63,931 bases of DNA from CAYWKU01 sp964459325 (lineage in GTDB: Bacteria; RBG-13-61-14; CAYWKU01), in the NCBI GenBank assembly GCA_964459325.1, contig CAYWKU010000019.1, positions 1-63,931 on the forward strand. Reading direction: 5' to 3'. This document shows positions 23,887 to 32,849 of this stretch, piece by piece. Position 1 is the stretch's first letter, and every line of letters starts with the position of its first letter. The position numbers were made by a program, and so were the translations under genes. A model generated the notes under the pieces. The model was given only the letters and a program-made list of their open reading frames with translations, was not told where the DNA came from and searched no databases.

Positions 23887-25626
23887 ATGGAAACGATAAC
23901 CCATGATGTCATAATAGTCGGCGCCGGACTGGCGGGGCTGGGGGCGGCACTCGAAGTTGCCGCCGAGCCGGTCATAGACCTGGCGGTTTTGAGTAAGGTG
24001 CCCCCCGTGCGGAGCCATTCGGGGGCCGCTCAGGGTGGAGTCGCAGCGGCCCTGGGCAACGAGGAGGAGGACAGCGTCGAGTGGCATATCTTCGATACCA
24101 TCAAGGGGTCGGATTACCTGGCCGACCAGGACGCCGTCGAGATACTCGCCTCGGAAGCGCCCCGTGCGATAAGGGAAATCGAGCACTGGGGAGCGCCTTT
24201 CAGCCGTACTCCCGGGGGCAAAATCGCTCAGCGCCGCTTCGGCGGGCATACCCGCGAGCACGGCACGGCTCCGGTAAGGCGGGCCTGCTATTGCGCCGAC
24301 CGTACCGGCCATATTCTCCTGCATACATACTTCGAGCAGTGCTGGAGGAGAAACGTCAGATTTTACAGCGAGTTCAACGTGCTGTCCCTGGTCATAGAAG
24401 ATGGAATCTGCCGGGGAGTGGTGGTTTACGAAACCTCCACCGGTGAGATTAAGATATTCCGCGCCAAAGCGGTCATGTTCGCCACCGGCGGATACGCGCG
24501 GGCTTTCAGCATTACCTCGAATTCCCACGCCAACACCGGGGACGGCGTCGCCATTGCTTACAGGGCGGGGGCGCCTCTCGAGGATATGGAGTTCGTACAG
24601 TTTCATCCCACCGGCCTGTGGAAGAAGGGAATACTGGTCACCGAAGGTGCTCGCGGCGAAGGCGGAATGCTGCTCAACGACAAAGGCGAGCGATTCATGG
24701 AGAAGTACGCGCCCACCGTCAAGGACCTTGCGCCCCGCGACATGGTAACCCGCGCCATCCAGACCGAAATCATCGAGGGTCGGGGAATCGGCGGGGAGGA
24801 GTGCGTGCACCTCGACCTGACCCATCTCGGCAAAAAGGCCCTCAAGGAAAGGCTCCCGGAAATATCCTCCTTCGCAAAAATCTACATGGGCGTGGACGTG
24901 GCGAAGGAACCTATTCCCATTCAGCCGACGGCTCACTACGCAATGGGCGGTATACCCGTCACCAAAGATTGTCAGGCGCAAGCCGACGCAGCGGGCAACC
25001 TGATAACCGGCTTCTTCGCCGCAGGGGAATGCTCCTGCGTCAGTGTTCACGGGGCCAACCGGCTGGGGTGCAATTCGTTGCTGGAGGCTACCCTTTACGG
25101 AAGAAGGGCGGGGCGAAGCATTCGGAAGTTCATAAACGCCGGAGCCGGGCTGGCGCCGTGGCCGGACGGGGCGGAAGAGCCGGCTGTGAAGCAGGTGGAG
25201 AAGCTGCTCAGCTCGAACGGCGACGAGAAAATATCCCGGATTCGCGCCGACCTCCAGGAAGACATGCGCACCCGCTGCGGCATCTTCCGCAATGAGAAGG
25301 ATATGACCTCGCTGTTGGAAAGGTTCTCGGAATTCAGGGGGCGCTACTCGAAAGCGGGCATACAGGATAAGGGAAAAGTCTTCAACACGGAGTTATTGGA
25401 GGCAATCGAGTTGGGCAACATGATAGATTACTCCCAGGCCATCGTGGAATGCGCCATCGCCCGGAACGAAAGCAGGGGCGGTCACTACCGCAGCGACCAT
25501 CCCAAACGCGACGATGAAAACTGGATGACTCACACCTACGCCTTGCGAAAGCCCGACGGCGGGGCGAGCATCGATTACGGGAAGGTGACCGTCACCTCTT
25601 ACCAGCCGATGGAGAGGAAGTATTGA
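23887..25626 (+). CDS. sdhA: Succinate dehydrogenase/fumarate reductase flavoprotein subunit
   Basis: 579-residue FAD subunit of respiratory complex II. It has the dinucleotide motif VGAGLAGLGAALE, the covalent-FAD histidine in RSHSGAAQGGVAA, substrate-site segments HPTGLWKKGILVTEGARGEGG and HANRLGCNSLLE-type (GANRLGCNSLLE), and HYAMGGIPV. Fumarate reductase cannot be excluded from sequence alone, but the operon (mdh, fum, suc) supports TCA use in either direction. The following gene overlaps its stop by one base (TGATG). Confidence 0.95.
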   Translation: METITHDVIIVGAGLAGLGAALEVAAEPVIDLAVLSKVPPVRSHSGAAQGGVAAALGNEEEDSVEWHIFDTIKGSDYLADQDAVEILASEAPRAIREIEHWGAPFSRTPGGKIAQRRFGGHTREHGTAPVRRACYCADRTGHILLHTYFEQCWRRNVRFYSEFNVLSLVIEDGICRGVVVYETSTGEIKIFRAKAVMFATGGYARAFSITSNSHANTGDGVAIAYRAGAPLEDMEFVQFHPTGLWKKGILVTEGARGEGGMLLNDKGERFMEKYAPTVKDLAPRDMVTRAIQTEIIEGRGIGGEECVHLDLTHLGKKALKERLPEISSFAKIYMGVDVAKEPIPIQPTAHYAMGGIPVTKDCQAQADAAGNLITGFFAAGECSCVSVHGANRLGCNSLLEATLYGRRAGRSIRKFINAGAGLAPWPDGAEEPAVKQVEKLLSSNGDEKISRIRADLQEDMRTRCGIFRNEKDMTSLLERFSEFRGRYSKAGIQDKGKVFNTELLEAIELGNMIDYSQAIVECAIARNESRGGHYRSDHPKRDDENWMTHTYALRKPDGGASIDYGKVTVTSYQPMERKY

Positions 25627-26330
25627 TGGAAGTCACCCTCAAAATAAAAAGGTTCAACCCCGAGAAAGATTCCGAGCCTTACTGGCAGAGTTTCAAGTTA
25701 ACCGCCGACCCCACGTGGAAGATACTCGACTGCCTGATATACATAAAGTCCGAGATGGACGGAACCCTCACTTTCCGCCGCTCCTGCGCCCACGGCATAT
25801 GCGGCTCCGACGCCATGAAAATAAACGGCAAGGCCGCGCTCGCCTGCCAGAGGCTGGTGAAGGATTACAGGAGCTCGAAGTTTGTCATCGAGCCGCTGCC
25901 CGGGTTTCCGCTGATTAAGGACCTGGTGGTGGATTTCGAGTGTTTTTTCGACAAGCTGCGTAAAGTTATGCCCTGGTTTATCAACGACGACCCGCCTCCG
26001 CCGGACATCGAGCATCTTCAGTCGCCCGAGCAGGCCGAGCGGATACTGGAGTCGGTGAAATGCATCATGTGCGGCGGCTGCACTTCGAGTTGCCCCTCGG
26101 CGTGGATGAACGCCGACTACCTGGGCCCGGCGGCGTTGCTCAAAGCATGGCGCTTCATCGCCGACAGTCGCGACAGGGCCACCGAGGAGCGCATAAGGGT
26201 GGTGAACGACCACGACGGCGCGTGGAGGTGCCATACAATCTTCAACTGCGTGGAAGCGTGTCCGAAAGAAATCAACGTCACCGACCATATAGCCGCCCTG
26301 AGGCGGACGGTTATGAGGAGAAAGTTGTGA
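25626..26330 (+). CDS. sdhB: Succinate dehydrogenase iron-sulfur subunit
   Basis: 234 residues with three cluster sites. The [2Fe-2S] loop reads CAHGICGSDAMKINGKAALAC, with Asp in the third ligand position as in several SdhB proteins. The [4Fe-4S]/[3Fe-4S] sites are CIMCGGCTSSCPS and CHTIFNCVEACPKEIN. The ATG at 25626 is preferred over the in-frame TTG at 25623 because GAGAGGAAG is ideally spaced. It passes electrons from SdhA to the membrane quinone site. Confidence 0.95.
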   Translation: MEVTLKIKRFNPEKDSEPYWQSFKLTADPTWKILDCLIYIKSEMDGTLTFRRSCAHGICGSDAMKINGKAALACQRLVKDYRSSKFVIEPLPGFPLIKDLVVDFECFFDKLRKVMPWFINDDPPPPDIEHLQSPEQAERILESVKCIMCGGCTSSCPSAWMNADYLGPAALLKAWRFIADSRDRATEERIRVVNDHDGAWRCHTIFNCVEACPKEINVTDHIAALRRTVMRRKL

Positions 26331-26340
26331 GGTGGGACGG

Positions 26341-26739
26341 ATGCACGGCCTGAGGTACAAATGGATGGCCCCGTTCTCCGAGCATTTTAAATATCGGAAG
26401 CATACCGGCATGGTGGCGTGGGCCATCCACCGCGTCACGGGCATAGCTCTCGCGGTTTTCGTGGTGATACACATCTGGAGCATTTCGCACCTTGCCGAAG
26501 GGGCGGAAGGGTTCAACGCCGTCATGGCTCTTTACTCCAGTCCCCTTTTTAAATTCGGAGAAATCGTGCTGTTCGCGGGAATCATCTACCACGCTCTCAA
26601 CGGCGTCAGGATAATTCTCGTGGACTTTTTCGGGGGCGCCCGGTATCACAAGGCACTGTTCTGGGCGCTTATGGCCGTGGGAGTGACGGTTTTCGTGGTG
26701 GGTACTATCGTTTTGGTCGGGCACACTCACGTGCACTGA
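26341..26739 (+). CDS. sdhC: Succinate dehydrogenase cytochrome b subunit SdhC
   Basis: 132-residue membrane anchor with three hydrophobic helices. The helix I signature is HRVTGIALAVFVVIHIWSISHL; a second histidine-bearing helix reads YHALNGVRIILVDF. These are the usual heme b and quinone positions. ATG at 26341 follows GAGGTGGG; an in-frame GTG at 26332 would add three residues. Paired with SdhD at 26763. Confidence 0.88.
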   Translation: MHGLRYKWMAPFSEHFKYRKHTGMVAWAIHRVTGIALAVFVVIHIWSISHLAEGAEGFNAVMALYSSPLFKFGEIVLFAGIIYHALNGVRIILVDFFGGARYHKALFWALMAVGVTVFVVGTIVLVGHTHVH

Positions 26740-26762
26740 ACCGGCTGAGAGGTTTTTATACT

Positions 26763-27146
26763 GTGGCCAAGGTAGAAATAAAACAGGGAGGCTCCGATAC
26801 CGGTCATTGGCTCTGGTTTCTCCAGCGGTTGACCGGGGTGGGCATATTAATATTTCTCGGAGTGCATTGGGGTCTTCAGCACTTCGGATTGTTGACGAGC
26901 GCTCATGAGCCGACGGAGTTCGTCTCGGTGACCGAGCGCCTGGCCCATCCGGGATTCCAGGTGTTTTACGTGGCGTTCCTGGTTTTTCTGCTCTTTCACG
27001 GTTTTCACGGCCTGTGGATGGTGGGGCGGGATTACCTGCACGCAAACTGGTCGCGCCTTGGCCTGGCCACGGTTATAGTGCTGGCGTTTATCGGATTACT
27101 GGTCTGGGGTCTTATAGTGGTTCTCGGCGCTCCACCTCCCGCTTAA
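26763..27146 (+). CDS. sdhD: Succinate dehydrogenase membrane anchor SdhD
   Basis: 127 residues, three transmembrane segments. HWLWFLQRLTGVGILIFLGVHWGLQHFG and LFHGFHGLWMVGRDY carry candidate heme/quinone histidines. The start is GTG behind GAGAGG. It completes complex II with the three preceding genes. sucC begins 17 bases after its stop. Confidence 0.85.
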   Translation: MAKVEIKQGGSDTGHWLWFLQRLTGVGILIFLGVHWGLQHFGLLTSAHEPTEFVSVTERLAHPGFQVFYVAFLVFLLFHGFHGLWMVGRDYLHANWSRLGLATVIVLAFIGLLVWGLIVVLGAPPPA

Positions 27147-27162
27147 AGGAGATAAGCGAGTT

Positions 27163-28338
27163 TTGAATATACACGAGTACCAGGCGAAAGCTCTGGGCAA
27201 AAAGCACGGCCTCCCGGTCCCGGAAGGCGAAGTTGCGGATACTCCCGAAGAAGCGAAGGCCGTCGCGGAAAAGCTGGGCGGCTTCGGCTTCGTGGTAAAG
27301 GCGCAGGTGCACGCCGGAGGGCGAGGCAAAGCCGGCGGTGTCAAGCTTGCAAAGGGTTCCGAAGAGGTAAAAGCCGCCGCATCACAAATACTGGGCATGA
27401 CCCTGGTCAGCCCCCAGACCGGCCCCGGCGGTAAAAAGGTGCGCAAGGTGCTGGTGGAAAGGGCCGGAACCGTCGCCGAGGAGCTTTACATCGGCTTCGT
27501 CCTCAACCGCTCCATATCCCGATATGTACTTACCTGTAGCCGTCTCGGCGGGGTGGAAATGGAAGAAACGGCACGGTTGCATCCCGAGAAGATATTGCAG
27601 GAAGAAGTTGACCCGGCCTTTGGCCTGGTTCCTTACAAGGCACGCAGAGCGGCGTGGCGGATGGGGTTCGACGGGGACACCGGTAAGAAAATAGCCGCCG
27701 CCGCCACCTCGCTCTGGAAACTCTTCGAAAGCGCCGACGCCTCTCTGGCCGAGTGTAACCCGCTCGCGGTGACCGAAGACGGCGATGTGACGGCGATAGA
27801 CGCCAAGCTGGTCCTGGACGACAATGCTTTATACCGCCATCCCGACTTGAAAGAACTTATGGACGAGGCCGAAGAAGACCCACGTGAGCTCAAGGCCGGA
27901 CGGGCGGGTTTGAGCTACGTCAGCCTCGACGGTAATATCGGCTGCCTGGTCAACGGCGCGGGACTGGCAATGGCCACCATGGACCTGGTGGCGAAATACG
28001 GCGGTATGCCCGCGAACTTTCTCGACGTGGGCGGAGCCGCCGATAAGGACAGGGTTGCGGAAGCGCTCAAAATCATACTCGAAGACCGTGGGGTTAAGGT
28101 GATTTTCGTCAATATTTTCGGCGGGATAGTGCGCGGAACGGTGGTCGCGGAAGGAATAAGCGAAGCCGCAAAGGAAATAGGCCTCGATGTGCCCATGATA
28201 GTGTGCCTGAAGGGCACCGAGCAAAAGGAAGGCGGGGAAATCCTGGCGAAAAGCGGAATAGACATCCGCAGCGCCGATACCATGAGCGAAGCCGCAAGGG
28301 TCGCCGTGGATATAGCAGCCGCCGGAGAAGCCGGATGA
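27163..28338 (+). CDS. sucC: Succinyl-CoA synthetase beta subunit
   Basis: 391-residue ATP-grasp subunit. It begins NIHEYQAKALGKKHGLPVPEG and continues with VVKAQVHAGGRGKAGGV, ECNPLAVTEDGDVTAIDAKLVLDD and NFLDVGGAADKDRV. The start is TTG at 27163, supported by AAAGGAGAT upstream and by the family N-terminus. It makes ATP or GTP from succinyl-CoA together with SucD, whose ATG overlaps its stop codon. Confidence 0.96.
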   Translation: MNIHEYQAKALGKKHGLPVPEGEVADTPEEAKAVAEKLGGFGFVVKAQVHAGGRGKAGGVKLAKGSEEVKAAASQILGMTLVSPQTGPGGKKVRKVLVERAGTVAEELYIGFVLNRSISRYVLTCSRLGGVEMEETARLHPEKILQEEVDPAFGLVPYKARRAAWRMGFDGDTGKKIAAAATSLWKLFESADASLAECNPLAVTEDGDVTAIDAKLVLDDNALYRHPDLKELMDEAEEDPRELKAGRAGLSYVSLDGNIGCLVNGAGLAMATMDLVAKYGGMPANFLDVGGAADKDRVAEALKIILEDRGVKVIFVNIFGGIVRGTVVAEGISEAAKEIGLDVPMIVCLKGTEQKEGGEILAKSGIDIRSADTMSEAARVAVDIAAAGEAG

Positions 28339-29210
28339 GTATACTCTGCGACGAAAACACCCGCGTCATGGTTCAGGGTATCACCGGACGCAACGGTTGC
28401 TTTCATGCGAAGCGCTGCATCGAGTACGGCACGCATATAGTCGCCGGCGTCAGCCCCGGCAAGGGGGGGCAACAGGTGGAAGGCGTGCCGGTATTCGAGA
28501 CGGCCTTACAGGCGGTAAACGAAACCGGGGCCAATGCGTCGCTCATATTCGTTCCCGCCCCCGGCGCGGCGGACGCCATGATGGAAGCCTCCGACGCCGG
28601 GGCGGAGCTGGTAGTGTGCATCACCGAAGGCATACCCACCTCCGATATGGTGAAAGTTAAACGCTTTTTGAAGGAAAAAAATACTGTGCTCATAGGACCC
28701 AATTGCCCGGGGGTTATAAATCCCGCTGCAAGCTGCAAAATCGGCATCATGCCCGGATTCATTCACAAACCCGGGTCGGTGGGAGTTATCAGCCGCTCCG
28801 GAACACTCACCTACGAGGCGGTGGACCAACTGTCGCGCCTGGACATCGGCCAGAGCACCTGCATAGGCATCGGCGGCGACCCGGTTATCGGCACAAACTT
28901 CGTCGAACTCCTTGAGATGTTTGAAGGGGATTCTCAGACTGAAGCAGTGGTTCTGATAGGCGAAATCGGCGGCACGGCGGAGGAAGAAGCGGCCGAATTC
29001 ATACGGGATAAGATGAAAAAGCCGGTGGTGGCCTTCGTGGCGGGGATGAAAGCTCCGCCCGGCAAGCGCATGGGCCATGCCGGGGCTATCATAAGCGGCG
29101 GCAAGGGCACGGCAAGCGCCAAGCTCGAAGCCATGAAGGCCGCCGGCGCCGCCGCCCTGGACGACCCGTCTGTTATAGGAGAAACCGTCCGGGACTTGCT
29201 TGTTGGCTGA
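28335..29210 (+). CDS. sucD: Succinyl-CoA synthetase alpha subunit
   Basis: 291 residues beginning SILCDENTRVMVQGITGRNGCFH, with the CoA-binding Rossmann fold. The active histidine segment GHAGAIISGGKGTASAK is the phosphorylated site. The ATG at 28335 overlaps the sucC stop (ATGA). The open frame extends further upstream into sucC, but that part does not match the family. Last gene of the TCA block, followed by a REP-like palindrome and ndk. Confidence 0.96.
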   Translation: MSILCDENTRVMVQGITGRNGCFHAKRCIEYGTHIVAGVSPGKGGQQVEGVPVFETALQAVNETGANASLIFVPAPGAADAMMEASDAGAELVVCITEGIPTSDMVKVKRFLKEKNTVLIGPNCPGVINPAASCKIGIMPGFIHKPGSVGVISRSGTLTYEAVDQLSRLDIGQSTCIGIGGDPVIGTNFVELLEMFEGDSQTEAVVLIGEIGGTAEEEAAEFIRDKMKKPVVAFVAGMKAPPGKRMGHAGAIISGGKGTASAKLEAMKAAGAAALDDPSVIGETVRDLLVG

Positions 29211-29234
29211 AAATACACATCTTTATTTAAACAA

Positions 29235-29259
29235 GACAAGGGGTTTAAACCCCTTGTTC
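29235..29259. repeat. REP-like palindrome between sucD and ndk
   Basis: CAAGGGGTTTAAACCCCTTG (29237-29256), a perfect 20-bp palindrome of the same family as those in the 5.1-9.5 kb R-M locus. It could form a stem-loop that stabilises the suc transcript 3' end, but it lacks a terminator U-tract. Confidence 0.85.
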
Positions 29260-29311
29260 ACGTATCCCACAGCGCGAAAAAATAAAGGGTTATAGCCCAT
29301 AAGGAGTGAAG

Positions 29312-29725
29312 ATGGAAAGAACGCTGGCGATTATAAAACCCGATGCTGTGGAGCAGAACACCATCGGCAATATTATCGAAAGAATCGAAAAGGAAGGTTT
29401 CCGCATTGCGGCGATGAAAATGGTCAGGCTGACCAAGGAGCAGGCCGAAGGCTTTTACGACGTGCACCGCGACGAGCCTTTTTTCGACGAGCTTACCGAC
29501 TTTATGAGCAGCGGGCCTTGCGTTTTGATGGCGCTGGAAGCCGAGCACGCCATCTCCCGGTGGAGGGTGGTAATGGGCGCCACCGACCCTCAGAAGGCCG
29601 ACGCGGGAACTCTGAGAAAACTGTACGGCGCCAACGTACAAAATAACTGCACGCACGGCTCGGATTCGGAGGAAACGGCAAAGTTCGAGCTGGGTTACTT
29701 TTTCAATTCCCTGGAGACGTTTTAG
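29312..29725 (+). CDS. ndk: Nucleoside diphosphate kinase
   Basis: 137 residues, normal length. It equilibrates NTP pools through a phosphohistidine. TLAIIKPDAVEQNTIG, the nucleotide-contacting segments, and the active-site histidine H115 in NCTHGSDS are present. The ATG at 29312 sits behind AAGGAG; an in-frame GTG at 29306 overlaps that RBS and is rejected. It follows sucCD, which fits use of succinyl-CoA synthetase product nucleotides. Confidence 0.96.
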   Translation: MERTLAIIKPDAVEQNTIGNIIERIEKEGFRIAAMKMVRLTKEQAEGFYDVHRDEPFFDELTDFMSSGPCVLMALEAEHAISRWRVVMGATDPQKADAGTLRKLYGANVQNNCTHGSDSEETAKFELGYFFNSLETF

Positions 29726-29807
29726 GGTTGAGCCCGTATTAATGCGGGTCCCGACTCAAGCTCAGCCGGTTTTGTTCCGGCGACCTGAAAGGGGGGGAAC
29801 TACAGCA

Positions 29808-31133
29808 ATGACGGACGCCGACTCAAACGCAAAAGTAAAGGGTAATGACATCAGGCGTGTCGGTATCGTCTTCAGTGGCGGGCCGGCTCCGGCCGCCAAC
29901 GCGGTCATCAGTTCGGCGGCTTTGAGTTTTCTGGACGCGGGACGCGGGATAGTGGGCTTCTACGAAGGTTTCGAGCACCTGCAAAACTATCACCCCTTCA
30001 GCTACCGGCTCCTGGAAAACGTGCATTTCAAGGAATTCACGCTGAAGGACGTTTCCGGTTTGCGCAACACCCGGGGCATCATCATTTGCACCTCCCGCGC
30101 AAACCCCGGAAAGGACATCCGCTGCCTCGAAGACCTGGACGACGAGCGCAAGACCTACAACCTCAGGCGTATATACACGGCCCTGCTCGACCTGGACGTG
30201 GACGCGCTTATCACCATCGGCGGAGACGACACCCTGAAGACCGCTAATTACCTGGTCGAATTCCAGAATAGGCTTCCCGAAGACGCCAAGCGGGTCCGGA
30301 TTGTCCACCTCCCGAAAACCATAGACAACGATTACCGGGGTATAGACTTCACCTTCGGTTATTTCACCGCAGTGGATTCCATGGCCAAGGAGTTGTTGAA
30401 TCTTCGAGCCGACGCGGCCAGCACCAATTCGTACTTCATCGTCGAGTCCATGGGGCGCAAAGCCGGGTGGCTGGCTTACGGCGTCGGTATCGCCGGAGAG
30501 GCCAACATGATATTCAGCGTCGAGGACGTCTACCAGGATATGACAATCACCGAAGAGGTAACGGATAAGGAAACCGGTGAGAAGCAGAAAGTAAAGCGCC
30601 TCGACCTGAAAACGCTCATCGACAGGATTGTCACTTTGATGATAAAGCGCGAGGAGGTGGAAAAGAAGGAATACGGCACCGTCGTGCTGGCGGAAGGACT
30701 GGGCGAGATGCTGCCCCAGTCGTACATAGAGAACCTTCCCCGGGACGAGCACGGGCACATATCCATCGGCAAACTGGACATCGGCAAAATAGTGGCACAG
30801 ATGGCGGGCGAAGAGTACGAAAAGCGCACCGGCAGAAAGCGAAAAGTGGTAGGCATACAGATGGGCTACGAATCCCGCTGCGCCATACCTCACGCCTTCG
30901 ACATAATGCTCGGCTCACAACTGGGCATCGGCGCCTACCGCGCCCTGGTGGAAGAAAACCTGCACGCACACATGGTCAGCGTAAGCGGCCAGCTCGACCT
31001 CGAATACGTGCCCTTCGAAAACCTCATCGACCCGGAAACCCTCAAAACCGACGTTAGGTACATAAAGCCCGGCTCGGATTTCCATAAACTGGCCCGGTTC
31101 CTGGAAACGAAGACCGAAAAAGTCGAAGATTAA
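29808..31133 (+). CDS. pfp: Pyrophosphate-dependent 6-phosphofructokinase
   Basis: 441 residues of the PFK superfamily. GIVFSGGPAPAANAVI opens the phosphoryl-donor site. The motif GGDDT has D141 where ATP-dependent enzymes carry glycine, and PKTIDND has K170 in place of the ATP-type glycine. Together these are the accepted markers of PPi use, predicting reversible phosphorylation of fructose 6-phosphate. The ATG at 29808 follows a G-rich RBS; the open frame upstream has no RBS. It stands alone between ndk and a convergent transporter. A short CCCGTATT/AATGCGGG hairpin lies in the gap after ndk. Confidence 0.9.
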   Translation: MTDADSNAKVKGNDIRRVGIVFSGGPAPAANAVISSAALSFLDAGRGIVGFYEGFEHLQNYHPFSYRLLENVHFKEFTLKDVSGLRNTRGIIICTSRANPGKDIRCLEDLDDERKTYNLRRIYTALLDLDVDALITIGGDDTLKTANYLVEFQNRLPEDAKRVRIVHLPKTIDNDYRGIDFTFGYFTAVDSMAKELLNLRADAASTNSYFIVESMGRKAGWLAYGVGIAGEANMIFSVEDVYQDMTITEEVTDKETGEKQKVKRLDLKTLIDRIVTLMIKREEVEKKEYGTVVLAEGLGEMLPQSYIENLPRDEHGHISIGKLDIGKIVAQMAGEEYEKRTGRKRKVVGIQMGYESRCAIPHAFDIMLGSQLGIGAYRALVEENLHAHMVSVSGQLDLEYVPFENLIDPETLKTDVRYIKPGSDFHKLARFLETKTEKVED

Positions 31134-31179
31134 CCGTAAGAAACGAATTGTCGGATATTATCCCTTAGCGGTAGCTGTT

Positions 31180-32592
31180 TTAAGTTTCCCCCTCGGCTTC
31201 ACGGGCGGAGGACTTTCTCCTCCCCTCCTCGATGCTCTCTTCCATGCTCCTCTCCGGGTAGCGTGCGAGGAAAAACAGGGCCGCGATGCACATAACTCCC
31301 GCCGCCGGGGCGGTCAGCCTGACCCCCAGCGATTGCGCCACGTCTTTGCCGAACCCGGCGAATAGTGCCGCTATCAGTGCCGTGCCCAGCCCCATGCATA
31401 TCTTCTGGAAAAGCCCCTGTGCCCCGAAAAACATGCCCTCCCGGTCATGGCCGGTGATAAAAGCGTCATACTCGGTAATGTCCGCGAGCATGGCGTTGGG
31501 CACCACCAGGAGCACGGCCACCGGGAAGCCGAATATGAAAAACAGGGCCAGCCCCACCCATTTCACGTTGACGGGCGTCATGTCCATGAAAGGGACGATA
31601 AACCCGGCTGCTGCGAAGCTGTACAGCCCCAGCCTGTAGGTCCACGCCTTGCCCTTTTTGGCGGAAAGCCTGCCAATGAAGGGAAAACTGACGATGGAAC
31701 CCACCCCCAGCATAATCATCAGGTTGGTATAGTAATCCTCCGGCAGGTTCATAATCACCCGGCAGTAATGCATGGCCGCCGAGCGGAGTATGTGAAAGGC
31801 CGTCCAGAAGAGCACGTTGGCGCCCAGATACATCCGGAAGGGGCGGTTGGCCACCGTGGCTTTCAGCGACTCCCAGAAGGCTATCTCGGCGGGTTTGGAC
31901 TTCGAGTAGCGCTTTTCATTTACCACCAGCGGAGCCATATAGGCCAGTATCAGCCCCGGTACCATCATCAACAAAACCGCCGCCTGAAAAGATTCCACCG
32001 CCGGGAGTCCGCCGGCCTGTATATCCTTCCACACCATGGGCAGCGCGATAAGCACGATTCCGCTTCCCAACAGGGCGAAAAGGGCCTGCCAGGTGGTCAT
32101 TTTGATTCGCTCGGCGGCCGTATGGCCAAGCTCCGGGATAAGCGAAAGGTAAGGGCCGACGTAATAGGTGAAAAAAAAGTAGTAGCCGCCCAGAAAAATC
32201 GCCAGCCACACCGCGTTAAGGCGGTTAACTTCCTGATATGGCGGGAAAAAAGCCAGGCCTGCGAAAAGCGCCAGCGGCAAACCGCCCGTGACCAGAAACC
32301 ATCGCCGCCGGCCGAGTTTCGACTTGGACCGGTCACTCCAGTAAGCCACCAGCGGGTCGGCTATCGAGTCCACTACCCGCCCGAAAAGGTAGACCATGCC
32401 GAAAATGGTAAACACGCCCAGGTAGGATTCGTTGCTCACCAGCTCCGGCAGACCGGCTTCTTCCGGGGGAAGGAAAAAGTAAACCAGAAAGCTGGCCTGA
32501 AGGGTGTCCAGCAGCACGTATCCAGCGGTGGACAGGTTATAGAAAAACCGCCTCCTGGAAGGAAATTTCTCAACTTTTTTAGTTGTTTCCAT
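31180..32592 (-). CDS. MFS transporter, GPH (glycoside-pentoside-hexuronide:cation symporter) type
   Basis: 470 residues with about twelve hydrophobic segments. DPLVAYWSDRSKSKLGRRRWFLVTGG is the GPH family loop after helix II, as in MelB-like sugar-cation symporters. NRPFRMYLGANVLFWTAFHI begins the second half. The substrate is unknown; no sugar-catabolic genes are adjacent. It is convergent with pfp and divergent from rimP. A TTGCAA-17-GATAAT promoter ends only 11 bases before the ATG, with no clear RBS, so the mRNA may be leaderless or nearly so. Confidence 0.85.
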   Translation of the reverse strand: METTKKVEKFPSRRRFFYNLSTAGYVLLDTLQASFLVYFFLPPEEAGLPELVSNESYLGVFTIFGMVYLFGRVVDSIADPLVAYWSDRSKSKLGRRRWFLVTGGLPLALFAGLAFFPPYQEVNRLNAVWLAIFLGGYYFFFTYYVGPYLSLIPELGHTAAERIKMTTWQALFALLGSGIVLIALPMVWKDIQAGGLPAVESFQAAVLLMMVPGLILAYMAPLVVNEKRYSKSKPAEIAFWESLKATVANRPFRMYLGANVLFWTAFHILRSAAMHYCRVIMNLPEDYYTNLMIMLGVGSIVSFPFIGRLSAKKGKAWTYRLGLYSFAAAGFIVPFMDMTPVNVKWVGLALFFIFGFPVAVLLVVPNAMLADITEYDAFITGHDREGMFFGAQGLFQKICMGLGTALIAALFAGFGKDVAQSLGVRLTAPAAGVMCIAALFFLARYPERSMEESIEEGRRKSSAREAEGET

Positions 32593-32603
32593 TGAACCAT
32601 CAT

Positions 32604-32632
32604 ATTATCCGCCACCGCCGGTTCTATTGCAA
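32604..32632 (-). promoter_or_regulatory. Promoter of the MFS transporter gene
   Basis: On the minus strand: TTGCAA (complement of 32627-32632), a 17-bp spacer, and GATAAT (complement of 32604-32609). The -10 lies just 11 bases before the start codon at 32592. Confidence 0.5.
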
Positions 32633-32727
32633 CAGGACGTAGAACATAAATTTTCCCCGGGTTGTCGTAAATCATAAGGAATATCCAGTAAGGCATGGAG
32701 TCCATTGATTTTTTTGTTTTGAGCCTG

Positions 32728-32755
32728 TTGCATTTTCCGATTCTTTTGTTATCAT
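32728..32755 (+). promoter_or_regulatory. Promoter of the rimP-nusA-infB operon
   Basis: TTGCAT (32728-32733), a 16-bp spacer and TATCAT (32750-32755). Transcription would start near 32762, ahead of the leader terminator at 32799 and the rimP start at 32850. Confidence 0.55.
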
Positions 32756-32798
32756 AGTGCCCAACTTCTAATAGAGTGGCCTGCGGGCCGCTAAAAAG

Positions 32799-32822
32799 AA
32801 GTGGGTTAAGCCCACTTTTTTT
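32799..32822 (+). terminator. Intrinsic terminator/attenuator in the rimP-nusA leader
   Basis: AAGTGGG, loop TTAAG, CCCACTT, then a run of seven T residues ending 27 bases before the rimP ATG. It lies between the predicted promoter and the first gene, so full transcription needs read-through. A small GGCC-TGC-GGGCC hairpin precedes it. The stem also resembles the REP-like palindromes, so a stray repeat is possible. Confidence 0.6.
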
Positions 32823-32849
32823 ATGATAGGTTCGGCGGAAAGGCTCGAA

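Noticed and set aside
23875..25050. 391-residue open frame on the minus strand
   Set aside because: Shadow of sdhA, which is unmistakable on the plus strand.
28203..28334. Upstream extension of the sucD frame
   Set aside because: Lies inside sucC and does not match the SucD N-terminus; ATG 28335 overlaps the sucC stop as expected for coupling.
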